NCBI GenBank assembly: GCA_036925085.1
Contig: JAUPFP010000025.1
Coordinates: forward strand, 310,001-374,000
Source: Brachycybe producta
Lineage: Eukaryota; Arthropoda; Diplopoda; Playtdesmida; Andrognathidae
DNA length: 64,000 bases
Direction of reading: 5' to 3'
Shown here: piece by piece, positions 1 through 11,591 of the stretch
Layout of the letters: each line of letters starts with the position of its first letter
Position numbering within the stretch: position 1 is the first letter of the stretch
The notes under the pieces: generated by a model
Seen by the model: the letters and a program-made list of their open reading frames with translations, nothing else
Database searches by the model: none
What the model was told of the DNA's origin: nothing
Made by a program: the position numbers and the translations under genes

Positions 1-3000
1 TTTAGATCTTGGCACAGCTCCTTGGTATGCAGACGAACAGCACGAATGCCGGTTGTGCGGCAACGCAAGTGGTGCTTTGTAAGGAAGTTTTTTTTTTGTT
101 ACGGCTTTTATCGTAAACCGATCTGCTATACATTCATTTCTTTTCTCGATTACGATACTTTTTTTTAGAGCGTGCCCAGATGGCTACACTTGTCATTCAG
201 GTGTAGGCCATATTAGCTCTTTTGTCAGTTTCGATACTGTTATCTCGTCTACGATTTCGGTTTTTCGTGTTATGACACTAGATTCGTGGGAAAACATTTT
301 TGATAAGGTTCCATGGATGCTTGCGTCTTCGAAGAGGATGCATATTTACCTGTTCTTATTTTGTATCGATAGGTTTATGCAACCAACGGACCGTATTCGC
401 TTTTTTTATTCTTGCTAGTGATCATCTTCGGTTCTTACATGGTGAAAATAATTGTAGCTGCTCACATGTTCAAGAACCACGGTCAGATGTTGAACATTCT
501 CATGGATCGTAAGAAGGTGACAGGTCGAAGCACATTCAATTCGACGTTTGAAATGACGTTTTTTTAATAATGCTTGTAGCATAAGATCGAAATAACGGAG
601 AAGAAGGACATTTCTCAAGAGGACTACAAGAACACGGCTTTTGATGAAGTTCCATTTGCGGACGATGTGGCGACCCATTTCAAACGAGAGTCGAGTGTGC
701 CCAGAGAAGGTATTGGCGATAGATGATCGTGATAATTTCTTGTATACGGTCTTCAATTTGATGAGTAAAGGACAACCAATCATGCCTCAACCGAGATTCG
801 AACCCGCGGGACCCCCAGCACCGTGACGTCGGCGCACTAGAATAGTAACTGTATCACTTTAATTATATTTTCATGTTGATACTTTTCAAAATAAACTTTT
901 ATTGAACAAATTTAAAAGATACCAACATTAAAATGCTTTTAAGTGGTTAAGATACCCCTTGATGCTTATCATTAGCCACTGAAGTCGTGGCACCGTTCTG
1001 TGGGACAAAACTAGAAAGCCACCTTAAATGAAATTAAATATTTATTAGAAACTAGAATGGCATTTCTAATTTTCACTACGGATATCTTAATTTAAAAGAT
1101 ATAAACTTTAAAATACTCATATGAGATTGAGCTACCCTTCTAGTTTCTAATACACTTTCGAGTTTTTTTTCTTCCTTTTGCTCTTCTGAAAGACAGAATA
1201 ATCAAAGTTGGAAAAGGAGTTGTTCATAAACTATTTTAAATTTACGTCTAACCATTATCAATTTTATTTTACTGTTAGAACCGGAAATTGTGATTTTGAG
1301 CAGCAACAAAAATACAGAAAGTGAGTAAATGAAAATTTACAAGATGAGTAAGACATAAATGAATGGTGACCATTGGATTTAAGTGGCCACTTGGCTAAAG
1401 TAGCCACTGTGCTTTAGGTGGCCACTAAGATTAATTGTCCACTTGGCTTAAGTGGAAACTGAGCTTTAATGTTGGTCACTACGGTTTGAATGTTCTATAA
1501 ACGTTACGGGTTTAACTTTTTATTTTGCTCTTAAGATGATGAAGGAAAAGATAACAAAATCGTCAAAGATTCGATGAATCCATTGGAAAGTTGCTGTTCC
1601 ACTTTCTCGAACTGTGCTTGCGCTTGGCAGTGTTGCGGTTGCTGCACCAAAATGCAGGAATTTTTATCGAGGATCGTATTGCATCGGTATTTCGACGTCT
1701 TCATTTACATAACGATCATCATCAATACAATCGTCATGGCGATGGATCATCACGGAATGAGTCACTCTTTTGAAATGTTCTTGTCCAGAGTAAATTACGT
1801 AAGAGAAATCCTTGTTGGACAATTTATTTTACGGAAGAGATAAAATAGTTTTATTCGTGATTGTCTCAGATCGTATTCTTAATCTACTTTGTGGAAGCCG
1901 TCATAAAGATTCTGGCGATGAGTCCGAGAAAATACTTCGGAGATTCGTGGTGCAGATTCGAATTTATGATCGTGTTTCTCGCATTTTTTGAAGTGACTCT
2001 CGATGGCGTGTCTGGAACGACCGTTCTTCGTGTGTTTCGACTCGTAAGACTTTAACCGATTATACTTTTACTTTTATTTTTATCGATAAATTTCATTTTT
2101 CTGACTTGTTTTTAAATATAGTTACGAGTGATCCAAATCGGCAAATTAAATCGACACTTCAATTCGATCTTAACTGTCGGTTTAGCACGGTTTTTCGTTC
2201 TTTTCGTTTTTGTCTTTGTTTTCACAATCGGACATATTTACTTCGTTGGATTCGACGACATTATCCATGCATTATCCATGCAACCTAACGTTTATTTTAT
2301 GGATTTTAAACACTCTTTGCTGGTTATCATTAGGATCCTTTGTGGAGGATGGAGCGATCGTTTGTGGGAGAAATTATGGATTATTTTTTATTTCGTTGCT
2401 GCTGTCTTAGCAAATCTATTGGTGGATTTTGTTTACTTTTTGATGCTGAAGTGGCGGCATTCAGAAATAGTCATCAGACTCGTCATATTCAAAATTTGTG
2501 ACCAAACACTAAAGTGGCCGCATTCAAAATTAGTGGCGACGGCACTACAATGGCCGCATTCAAAATTAGCGGCCAACGCACTAAAGTATCCGCATTCTCA
2601 ATCTGTAGCCGCCACATCAGAGGACACATTTCCCATTCTATAATAAATCGCAAAAATCTAAATTTTTAAAAACTCATTTAAGGTTCTAAACATTACCATC
2701 TCGTATGTATTAATTGGTTTTGCGAGCAACAATATTTGCGAAACAGAAGACGAAGTTGACGAAGATGAGGACTCGATTTTTACTAGAATTCGTGATACTC
2801 TCTGTCGTGTGTTTTTTTTCGATCGTTGTTGTCAAAATAGGTATTGCAATTTAAGCGATACTTAACACGGGACCAACAAACCTCAATATTTTTAACTTCT
2901 CTACACTTTTATATTTAAAGAGCAGGTCAAGTGCCATCTGCGAAATCCGAAGAACATCTTTGTGAAGTCTTATTAGAAGAAGATGTGAAACCGATCGGTA

Positions 3001-5912
3001 AGAATGAACACGATGAGAGTAATCCGTTTACTAAAAGTTTTATTTGTAAAGTCAACAGTAACGAAGTTGCCGATGCGTGTTGTCCGACTGCTTGTTACTT
3101 GTGGTTTCCATTCTGCGGATCATCATCATCATCATTCACGAGTCCGACTTCTACTCCACAGTCTTCTTTCTGGAACATGTGGCAAAATTTCCGCAATAAA
3201 CTTCTTATGATACTGAAAAACGATATATATCGCAAAATCTTTGCGACATTTGTGTGTGTCACTTGTGCTGTTTCGGTAAGACTGGTGGTGAGGTGACTCT
3301 TATTTGTCCCAGTGCGTAACTTTATTATTTGGTCAGTTTCTTCAAATTAGATTAGTCGACATTATCGTTCTGATCGTCTTTTCTTTCGAACTGCTTCTAA
3401 AATTCGGTGCCGTTGGTTGCAACACGTATTTCTCAATCGGTTGGAACCGATTCGATTTTGTCGTTACGATCGTAAGTCGGTTTTCGTACACAAGATCAGT
3501 TTTTTGTCTCATTTTTTTTTTTGCTGTTTTCTTCAGTTGCATCTTTGTAGTTGTCTTTTCGGAAGTTCGTTGGGTGACATCGGTTCTTACTTCAACGCAA
3601 TGAGGATCCTCAAACTTTTTTCTTATAGCAAGCGGCTTCCTGTATGATATATTTGGTGCTTTGGAGTTTTTCGAAGTAACTCTTGAATTCTTGATTTTGC
3701 ATCAGGTTGTGGTCGAAGCCATCTTCTTTCGTTTCTCTTACATCTTGAACGCCGTCTTCTCAAGCTTTATCATCTGGGTTCTTTTTGCCATTATTGGAGT
3801 TCAATTGTATCTTGGCGAATTCTATCATTGCATGGTTGAAGAGAGAAGACATCTACGTACAACGTACGCAAGCTCTGAAAATGATTGCATCGCAAATAAC
3901 TACACATGGATGCAACAAGAGATTAACTTTGATCATATCGGCAATGCGTTCGTCGCTCTCATGCAAGTGGTACGCTCGTATATATATATTCGCATCACAA
4001 TCACCATGTGTTGCAAGTTGCTTATCATTCGTTTTTGTTATTTTTTTACAAGGTGACATCGCACGGTGACATTAGAACCATGTTGCGTGCCATAGGCAAA
4101 GAGGAAGTTAATTGCCGTCAATTCATTCTTTGTTTCTTCCTTATTACACAAAACGAATGTGGTTTATTTTATTTTTCTAGGGTTATAGGAAACACTTATA
4201 TGAAGGAAACGTCTTTGATTGTTTCTACTTTATTTCTTTTATATATTTCTGCGTACTCTGTTGTTACGCATTCGTGTTTATGTCTTTTCTGAAAAAAGTC
4301 AACGCTCAGAAACACAGTCAAGGCAATTATATATTTTATTCCATTATTTTAAAACAATTTTTACACTTAAACCTACACCAGGTGGACTGGCGTAACGTAA
4401 AAACGTATCAGTGTGGTACTTACACACTTTAATGATGATTTCCTGGTGCCAGGTTACCAATGACAAATAAAAATCTTTAAAGTCAATGGTTAGAACTTTA
4501 AAGTGTGTAATTTACTTTTAAGTTTCTAAACGTTAATTAAAATAATAAAAAAATATGACAATATAACCACAGCTGTTTTCAATGGTTTATATCATTTGAT
4601 AAAGGTGGTTACATATTATCTTTGATGACAACGATTCAAAAGACGAAATACAGCCACCGTAAGGTGACTTTATTTAAGAGGCCCTTGAAAACGGTGCCGG
4701 AACCAACGGTACAAAAATAGTTCGTGGCCACAGTAATCGCATCTTATCGTAATCTCTTTGATGATTTTTCTTACAGATGTCTATTCGGAAACCGATTTAT
4801 CATCTGGTAACCGGTAAAATATTTAACGTGGGAGTTTTTCTCGTCCTCGTTTTCGCTGCTGTCACTCTGGCCATCGAAGAATTGGACACAACGCATCATT
4901 TTGAATTTGTGCTCGGTTACATACAATTCGTTTTCATCTTCGTGTTCACCATCGAGATCCTTCTTAGATTGATCGCTTTCGGACGGAGTTTCTTTAACAG
5001 TTCTTGGAATGTTTACGACTTTTGTGTCGTAGCGCCACTTCCTTTATGTGGGTTCACTGAATTCACTGGAAAAAAAAACAAGCGTATTATTTATGTATTT
5101 CGAGTATTAACGATAAAAGAATCTTTATTTTTCTAGGTATTATTTCGCAAGAGTTTGCGGCCAAATACTTCGTGTCACACATTTTGTTTATGTTCTTGGT
5201 GGTCCTGCGACTCATTCGTCGTATCAGGTGCCTTCGACGCGTGTTCGTGACGTTACGCATCTGGTTACCCGTAGTCTTCAACGTCACACTGTTGCTCTTC
5301 GTCGTGATCTTCTTTTACGCTGCGGTCGGTGTCCGGTTGTTCGGCGATTACCAATTTAGTCGCAGAATATATGAACTTCATAATTTCAAATCGTTATCGT
5401 CGGCAATATTACTCATGATCCGACTAGCATTCGGTGACTCCTGGAACGTAATCTATTCTGGTTTGATGCAGTGTGAATGGAATGATGGACGTTGCGTCGG
5501 TGCTTTTCACGTGTTCGCTTTCATATGGTCCTTTAAGTCAATCTGCTTTTTAGTTTTTCTTCAAGTAGGTTCGGTTCTTATACTCGAATACTACGAATGT
5601 CTTGTCAGAAAACGACAGTTGGGTATTACGGATGAAGATCTGGAGAGTTTCAATGCCGTTTGGAAAATCTTTGATCCGTACGGCAGCGGATCCGTTCCGT
5701 ACGATCATTTTTCAGATTTCTTAGCCAGTTTAACGTCGCCTTTTAAGTGCGAGCAACCGAACAACGACAAGATTGCAGCTTTGAACGTTCCCATATCTTC
5801 GGATAACCGCGTTCAATACGAGGATGTGTTGCAGTCGCTTCTTCGACACCTCGACAAAGACGACGTCGGATGTCGTGATTCTGATAAATGCGACACTTTG
5901 AGGCCACAATGA
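1..5912 (+). CDS. Voltage-gated sodium channel alpha-subunit-like protein, divergent (5' end outside window)
   Basis: Seventeen exons: 1-78, 169-362, 419-516, 580-709, 1536-1798, 1870-2043, 2122-2450, 2727-2840, 2921-3275, 3313-3471, 3537-3641, 3706-3969, 4053-4106, 4181-4322, 4605-4708, 4777-5047, 5137-5912. Reading from base 2 they give 1202 residues and a TGA stop with every phase matching. The order is: the extracellular turret, pore and S6 of domain I (CGNASGAL, CPDGYTCHS, MTLDSWEN); complete domains II (S1 NTIVMAMDHHG, S4 VLRVFRLLRV), III (IIWVLFAIIGVQLY, NFDHIG) and IV (KYFVS, LLLFVVIFFYAAVG); then an EF-hand-like segment (VWKIFDPYGSG). These match Nav1 channels, not calcium channels. 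Nav channels carry fast sodium current in excitable membranes. Here the filter residues are D, G, H, D (normally D, E, K, A), linker III-IV has SLM where IFM is expected, and the protein ends before any IQ motif. Ion selectivity, or whether it conducts at all, is open. Domain I S1-S5 is missing. Confidence 0.85.
783..833 (-). other. tRNA-like 3' half (degenerate Pol III B-box remnant)
   Basis: On the minus strand the motif GGTTCGAATCTCGG followed by a TTGAGGCA-like acceptor end looks like the T-arm and 3' end of a tRNA or tRNA-derived SINE. The T stem has one mismatch and no A-box or matching 5' acceptor strand is visible, so it is not called as a tRNA gene. It lies in the intron between channel exons 4 and 5. 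Confidence 0.3.
868..1212. repeat. Family A palindromic element copy (degenerate)
   Basis: Intron copy of the main repeat family. The intact consensus is a roughly 350-450 bp palindrome that starts TTAAGGTGGTTTTAAAGTG and ends with the complement, CCACCTTAA. Each arm carries TTTAGAAACTAGAAGGGTAG and TTTCAAAATAAACTTTTTAT. No coding capacity is seen, so it is MITE-like. The TTAA ends suggest a TTAA or TA target. This copy has lost its outer ends. Confidence 0.6.
1376..1465. repeat. Short direct repeats of GTGGCCACT type
   Basis: The motif GTGGCCACTTGGCTaAAGT recurs about four times with small changes in the intron before domain II of the channel. It resembles the longer array at 2440-2610. Confidence 0.5.
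2440..2610. repeat. Tandem repeat of about 45 bp in channel intron
   Basis: Three to four diverged copies of AAGTGGCCGCATTCAAAATT lie directly after the domain II S6 exon. The reading frame happens to stay open through them, but the protein continues at 2727, so I place the array in the intron (donor after base 2450, GTGGCG). Confidence 0.6.
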
Positions 5913-7345
5913 GAGGACGACTCGGCACCGTAAAATACAAAATGGTCAATTGGTGCTTTTTATGAGCAATTTTGCTTGTTTCTATTGATATTATTAACTA
6001 CTTTATTTTTGTTTTTTTGTATTAACGCGTTATCTCGATTTGAGATGTATATTTTTTTTATTAGTACACTTTGTTTCATTTTCGCAGCATATATTTTTTT
6101 ATGATTATATAATTTTTTATATAAATGTATGTGATATTGTCCTATATATTTACATTGCATAACGGCCGATTCATATTATACGGACCGTGACAGTGACCTT
6201 AAATCTTAATATATACATTTATGCCGTTCAACAAATTTTGTTTTTAACATTAAAATATGTTTGTTACGGAAGAATGGCTTTTTAAAAAACCAGTTCTCAC
6301 ATTAGTTGTCATCATGGGAACAATTTTATGAATATTAATATTTTATTTTCATTTTTAATATTTTATAGTGTTGATATACAAATGAACGAGAACAATTCTG
6401 AATTTCAAAAGCAACTTTTAAGAAAAAACTTGAATGTGTTTTAGAAACTAGAAGGGGGTAGCTGAATCACTTAAGGGTGTATTTGATTTGATTTGAAAAA
6501 TTACTCTGCAAGCAGCCATAAAGGCCTATGGCAGAGGGACAAGAGTCCAAGTGCAGCATAGCAAATGCATTGTCAAAACCAGAAAATATAATACCCCATT
6601 GATATAAACCCAACAATAATTTCAATATTTTTTTAATGCTGCAAATATATGCATTGTCAAAACAAAACAAAATTATGACTCCCATAAAATGCGTTTTTTC
6701 TGCACAAAATCCCCAGCGAGCGAGTTCCTTTGTCGAATCGCCCTAGGGACAAATGACCAGTAATAAGAATCCGTTCGTGCAAAAATCTCTCCATTTTCAT
6801 GTTGATATCTTTCAAAATAAACTTTATATAATGTATGTGAGTTTAAAAATGAACCAACTTTTGTCTATAAAAAAAGTTTATTTTGAAAGATATCAACATG
6901 AAAATATTTTTTTAAAAATAAACTTTTATGATAATAATTTCATATTCTTTATAATCTTTAAATTTGATCATTTTCAAACTGCCATTTAAAAAGTTTATTT
7001 AAAAAAATATCAACAAAGAAATCTCAAGGGATTCATTTACTCTTCCAGTTTCTAAAACATTTTCAAGTTTTTTTTTCTTAATGTTGCGTCTGAAAAGCAA
7101 AATAATATTAAGAGTTGTATAGTGACTTTTTTTTAACATTGAAAATGTAAGTAAATGTTAAATAGATAAATTTTCAAGATATGACACATACTCACACAGG
7201 AAAAGTGAAAGGAGGCAAATGAAAGGGGAATTTATTTATAGACTGTCATGTCAAGGAATTAATAATGTCTTTTGGAACCGCCTTTTGTATTTAACTTTGT
7301 TTTGAAGTTTGCTCTTTTGAGTCATTCTAGTATTTCTGCCACAAA
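5913..7345. other. Spacer between channel and nuclease genes with family A copy
   Basis: No gene is seen. The first 300 bases are AT-rich likely 3' UTR (an ATTAAA lies near 6249). A family A copy spans about 6405-7110 with GAAACTAGAAGGGGGTAGCT on the left arm, GAAAGATATCAACATG in the right arm and unrelated sequence inserted between the arms. Confidence 0.6.
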
Positions 7346-10300
7346 ATGAAACTACAAATGGCCACGACCACCACCGCCACCACCACCATCATCGCCACAG
7401 TTCTCTGGACATTGTCCATTCATATTGTTTCATTTTCTTTTGCAGCTGACATAACTTGCAGAGATGATAATGGAAATCAGATCGAGTGGTTTTATGCAAC
7501 AAAACTACCTCGTAACAAATCTGCTGGAACCAACAACCGATTTTTGGCTGATGGATCAGCATATTTCTATCTGCTATCATCGCAACCAGATACATCCGAA
7601 TGGACGGAGTCAACTTTTGGTGTTGATAATTCGAAATCAATGTTTGGACGGACACTGAGTGTTTTGTATAAGAAAACAAAAGTACTAAACATTGAGTTGA
7701 TTACAGTGGAAACCGTTTGCTATATGAAATTTAAGAGGTCGGAATATTTTTTTCGTGTTAAAAGAATAAAATTTTAAGTTATTCTAAAGGACGGAATCAA
7801 AAATGTATTCCGTGTTATTTCATTTTTCATATAATCAGTTTTCGTGTTAAAGTGTTTTTTATTGTTTTACAGATAATGTTTACTAAATTCCGTGGTACAC
7901 GAAATTTAAGGGACTAGCATTTTTTTTCGTGTTAAAAGAAAGAATTTTTATGCTTATTCTAATTTCTATATTTAATGTTACGCGATTTTTTCTTATTATT
8001 CATTTTCTCGTTAAATTATTTTCACTGTTTTACAGAAAATGTTTACGAATTTTTTTTTTGTTTTAACCGAAAATATATTTCGTGTTTTCACATTTTTCGC
8101 ATTAAACGGTTTTCACAGTGTTTATTTTATGTTATTTGCATTTAATCGTATTTTATATTTTCAGAATCTGAACTACATTTTGTACAATGACCACGAACCT
8201 GGAGGCAAAGTCACCAGTAATGGTGGCCACATGAAAGGTAATTACACCGCGATTAAAATTAGCAAGTAGCCATTGCAAAATATGCAAATGAAATAGAAAT
8301 TATGTTTATTCTGCATTTAAGAAGAAACAAACAACTTTTGGTGGTCGCGACTTCAACTGCAAAATGAAGTCGGGTTGTTTGTCAGAACCGACTACTTCGA
8401 ATCTTTACATAAAGAATACATTGCAACCACAGCCCAACCACCTGCGACTTTGACCATTTTGCAGTCGAAATACCAACCACCAAAAGTGGTCTGTTGTGCC
8501 AAGGGATTAAGAAAGAATTGACAATTTTCTGGTTGTTTCTTGCTACTTTATTTCTTAATTAATGTTTCTATAGGTGTCCTCGCGTTCGACAAAAACACCG
8601 GTTTCTGGTTGGTTCACAGCGTTCCCAAATTTCCTAACTTAGCGGGAACTAAGTACGATTATCCCGACTCTGGACACACTTACGGACAATCGTTTCTATG
8701 CATCACTTTCAATACGTCGCAAGCAAATTCCATTGGTTAAGATGTTTTTCATGAACAGCTGTTTTTCGAACTCTTGATTATTGCGTCTTTCCAAAGAGCA
8801 AAATTAAGAAAAACTAGAAAGTGTTTTAGAAACTAGAAGGGTCATTTTTCAAAATAAACTTTTTATGAACAAAAATTAAAAAAAAAAATATCTGCTTTAA
8901 GTTGGGTCATTTTAAAACTGTTATAAAAAGTTTATTTTGAAAGTTATCAACCTGAACCTTCTAGTTTCTAAAACGCGTTCAAGTTTCTCTTTATTTTGCA
9001 TCTAAAAGACAAAATATTCGGAGTTTGAGGGCCAAAATTTACACTTTAAAACCTGTTACAGGATTCAAAGAGTCCATCAAATATCATTTTTTTGAATTTT
9101 TTGTTTGTGACAGGGTCTCAATTTAAATACGCAATGCCCAATATTTACGACTATCACCTCGATGACTGGGTTCAGAGTAAAATGAGTGACCTGTGGTCAT
9201 CTGTAGTCGACTCTGCGGTCATCGAAGATTCACCTTGGTACAACATCACGCAAATCTTTTCGATAACAGGGCTCAAGTTCACATATTTTGCCAAACATCC
9301 TAATTTTAACGAAGGTGATTCGAGTTGTATATAAAAAAGAAGTGGTTTCTATAATTTATTCGGGATTTTTTTTGGGGGGTTATATTTTTTTTATAGATTT
9401 GTATTCTGATTTGGTGGCTCCTGTGTTGAAATCTAATTTATGGGTGGAGACGTGGCAACACGGGACCGATAAGATTCCGTCTGAATGCAAGGACTACAGT
9501 GTCGAGAATGTGAAGAAGGTTTCGATTAAACCACTAAGCTACGGAAATGGAAACGATCATTCCAAGTGGGCCGTGGCTCCAACCGGCTCACGAACACCTT
9601 GGTTCTGCGTTGGAGATATTAATCGAATGGTGGGAATTTAGCTGATTTTTAAACTCTTGATTATTCTCTTCTTTCAAAAGAGCAAAATTGAAAAAAATAG
9701 AAAGTGTTTTTAGAAACTAGAAGGGTAGCTCCATAACTTAAGTGGGTATTTTCACACTTTATATCTTTCAAAATAAACTTTTTTATAGACAAAAATTAAA
9801 AATTATTGTCTGCTTAAAAGTTGTTTCATTTTAAAACATACATAAAAAGTTTATTTTGAAAGATATTAACATTTGAAAATTATCTTATAAGTTATAAGTG
9901 ATTCAGTTACCCTTCTAGTTTCTAAAACACATTAACGTTTCTTTTTATTTTGCATTTGAAAAACAGAATAATCAAAGTTCGATATGCGTTTACACTTTTC
10001 AGACCACCTTAAAGCCACGTTCGGCTACAAGCGACTTTTAGTGGTCGATATATCTGGACTGCAAAAAGTGGTCCACATATAGCCGCCGAAACGGACCAGT
10101 CGAATCGACTCTACAACCACTTTTTGCAGTTCATTCAACTACACTAGGACCACTACTTCTCAATCACTGGCAGTCGACTCGTGTGTTCAGTTTCGTCTAC
10201 ACGCCGACCACTTTTTGCAGTCTTTCTCGACCACTAAAAGTCGCTCTTTTGTGAACGCTATAAAGAAAGGGTTTTTAATGTTTTTTTTTTTCTAGGAGAC

Positions 10301-10472
10301 TCAATTAAAGAGGGGCGGTGGGACTGTGTGTTTATCGTCAAACAGAGTGCAGAATGTTTACGATAAAAGCACGATCGCAACCGAAGTTTGTTCGCATTCA
10401 TCGATTTATTCAATTTACTCGTATTTATACGATGTTATCAATGTGTTTAAATATTGCTTCAGTAATAATTAA
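7346..10472 (+). CDS. Deoxyribonuclease II family acid nuclease
   Basis: Six exons: 7346-7681, 8165-8237, 8574-8735, 9114-9314, 9397-9629, 10296-10472, giving 393 residues. DNase II cleaves DNA at acidic pH in lysosomes or after secretion, without metal ions, leaving 3'-phosphate ends. Seen here: an N-terminal hydrophobic signal peptide (about residues 14-34), DITCRDDNGNQIEWFY at the mature start, YILYNDHEPGG, the first catalytic HxK (His134-Lys136 in GGHMKG), FWLVHSVPKFP, the second HxK (His312-Lys314 in NDHSKW) and the RGGGTVC tail motif. Length and order fit the family (human DNASE2 is about 360). After the second HxK the usual Cys is Ala (HSKWAVAP), so one disulfide may be lost. Several Asn-X-Ser/Thr sites suggest secretion. 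Family members include lysosomal DNase II and starfish plancitoxin; nothing here indicates a venom role. Confidence 0.9.
8320..8500. repeat. Palindromic element, family B (nuclease intron 2)
   Basis: Imperfect palindrome: ACTTTTGGTGGTCGCGAC and GCAAAATGAAGTC on the left mirror GCAGTCGAAATACC and CCAACCACCAAAAGTGGTC on the right. Related palindromes lie at 10015-10262 and 13220-13412. Confidence 0.5.
8748..9062. repeat. Family A copy in nuclease intron 3
   Basis: It begins with GTTTTTCGAACTCTTGATTA and ends in the GAAACTTTTA-type outer arm before exon 4. Both inner arms (CAAAATAAACTTTTTATG and its complement) are present. Confidence 0.65.
9645..10014. repeat. Family A copy in nuclease intron 5
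   Basis: Nearly complete palindrome ending CAGACCACCTTAA. It directly abuts the family B palindrome at 10015. Confidence 0.7.
10015..10262. repeat. Palindromic element, family B
   Basis: Inverted repeat with GGCTACAAGCGACTTTTAGT at the left and ACCACTAAAAGTCGCTC at the right. Internal CTGCAAAAAGTGGTC is mirrored by GACCACTTTTTGCAG. Confidence 0.6.
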
Positions 10473-10505
10473 GACTCAAAGAATTATGCATTTTTTAATC
10501 ATCGA

Positions 10506-10748
10506 GACTGCTTAGAGGCTAATTTTTTTTTTTGTAATTAATGAAATGTTTAAGTATTTTTTTGGATTATGACCCGCTAGCCTCTATGCTAAGGTTGTAT
10601 CAAAAAGTGCACGTGCAATAACTTAAAAAAGAGCTGTAGATGCTTGTACATAGAGGCTAAGCGGCTCGAAAAATTTCTCGAGATTGGTAGAGGTTAACCA
10701 AATGTGCAACCTTGCAATTAATTGAATTTTAGCCTCTAAACAGTCTCC
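10506..10748. repeat. Inverted-repeat element, family D (TAGAGGCTA ends)
   Basis: The left end AGACTGCTTAGAGGCTAA mirrors the right end TTTAGCCTCTAAACAGTCT. Related TAGAGGCTAG sequences occur inside 13829-13905 and near 21183. It overlaps or follows the nuclease 3' end. Confidence 0.6.
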
Positions 10749-11591
10749 TTGAATGAAAAAAAATGCATAGTTCTTGGTGATTGGGTAATTTTAGGGGATG
10801 CTGTCAATTATTACAGTTTTATTTAATAACAACCAATTGTTATAGTGATAGATTATATAAATAAATATTATATAACAGGTACATTAAATATCATTTAAAG
10901 GAATTTATTTCTATTAAAAAAAATTATTTTCATTTATGACTTCAAAAACCGCGCCAAAAAATCGAATTGCAATTTATTCATATATCGATATTGTATATAT
11001 CGATACAATGCCGATTATGTGACGTCATTTGCAAGCATCAATAGTTGCGAAAATTTTGTTTGTCACATTACGTCACATTTATGTAGCTAGATTTGGGTAT
11101 ACGATTATGGCGTTTGTCTTTTATACAAAGTATGTTGTATGTTGTATGCCATATTAGTAATACTCTGTTCTTTTTATTTATACAGCTTTTCAAGCCTATG
11201 GCTGGGCTTCAATATGTTACTGTTCTGATTATGCTAATGCCATCTTATTTTCTAGACCGTTTACTATTATTACAGTGTTGCTAGATTTGTATGTACAGAT
11301 TTTTAATTATGTCATACATATTTTTATTTCTTTGCGGACGTCATAAATTAAAAATCACAACATCATGGTATGTAAAGTAATTTATTTTAACAAAAAATAA
11401 AGTAAATGATATAATTAAAATAAAATTGATGAAATTATAGTTTTTTTTAGCATTTATTTCCTGTTATATTAAAGATTTGGCAACACTGTTTTTTTTTGTC
11501 CCCCTTTTTACAGAAAGAAACAAAATGGCGGTATGACGTTTTTAGCGATGAACTTGTCTGATATATTTAAAGGAAATCAAGTGTTTTTATC
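10749..11591. other. Spacer upstream of NPDC1-like gene
   Basis: AT-rich sequence with no gene recognised. A small ATATCGATAT palindrome and two ACGTCA motifs lie near 10980-11075. Sequence just before 11592 is the likely 5' UTR and promoter of the next gene, but no TATA box stands out. Confidence 0.4.

Noticed and set aside
783..833. tRNA gene on the minus strand.
   Set aside because: Only the T-arm half is convincing; no A-box, anticodon stem or matching 5' acceptor strand.
2451..2643. Extension of channel domain II through the 45-bp repeat.
   Set aside because: The open frame is a by-product; using donor 2450 joins in phase to the acidic exon at 2727 and onward to domain III.
1..5912. 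First impression of a T-type calcium channel (CaV3) or NALCN.
   Set aside because: The turret CGN..CPDGY cysteines, NTIVMAM in II S1, NFDHIG before pore III, KYFVS in domain IV and the FDP..SG EF-hand block fit Nav channels much better.
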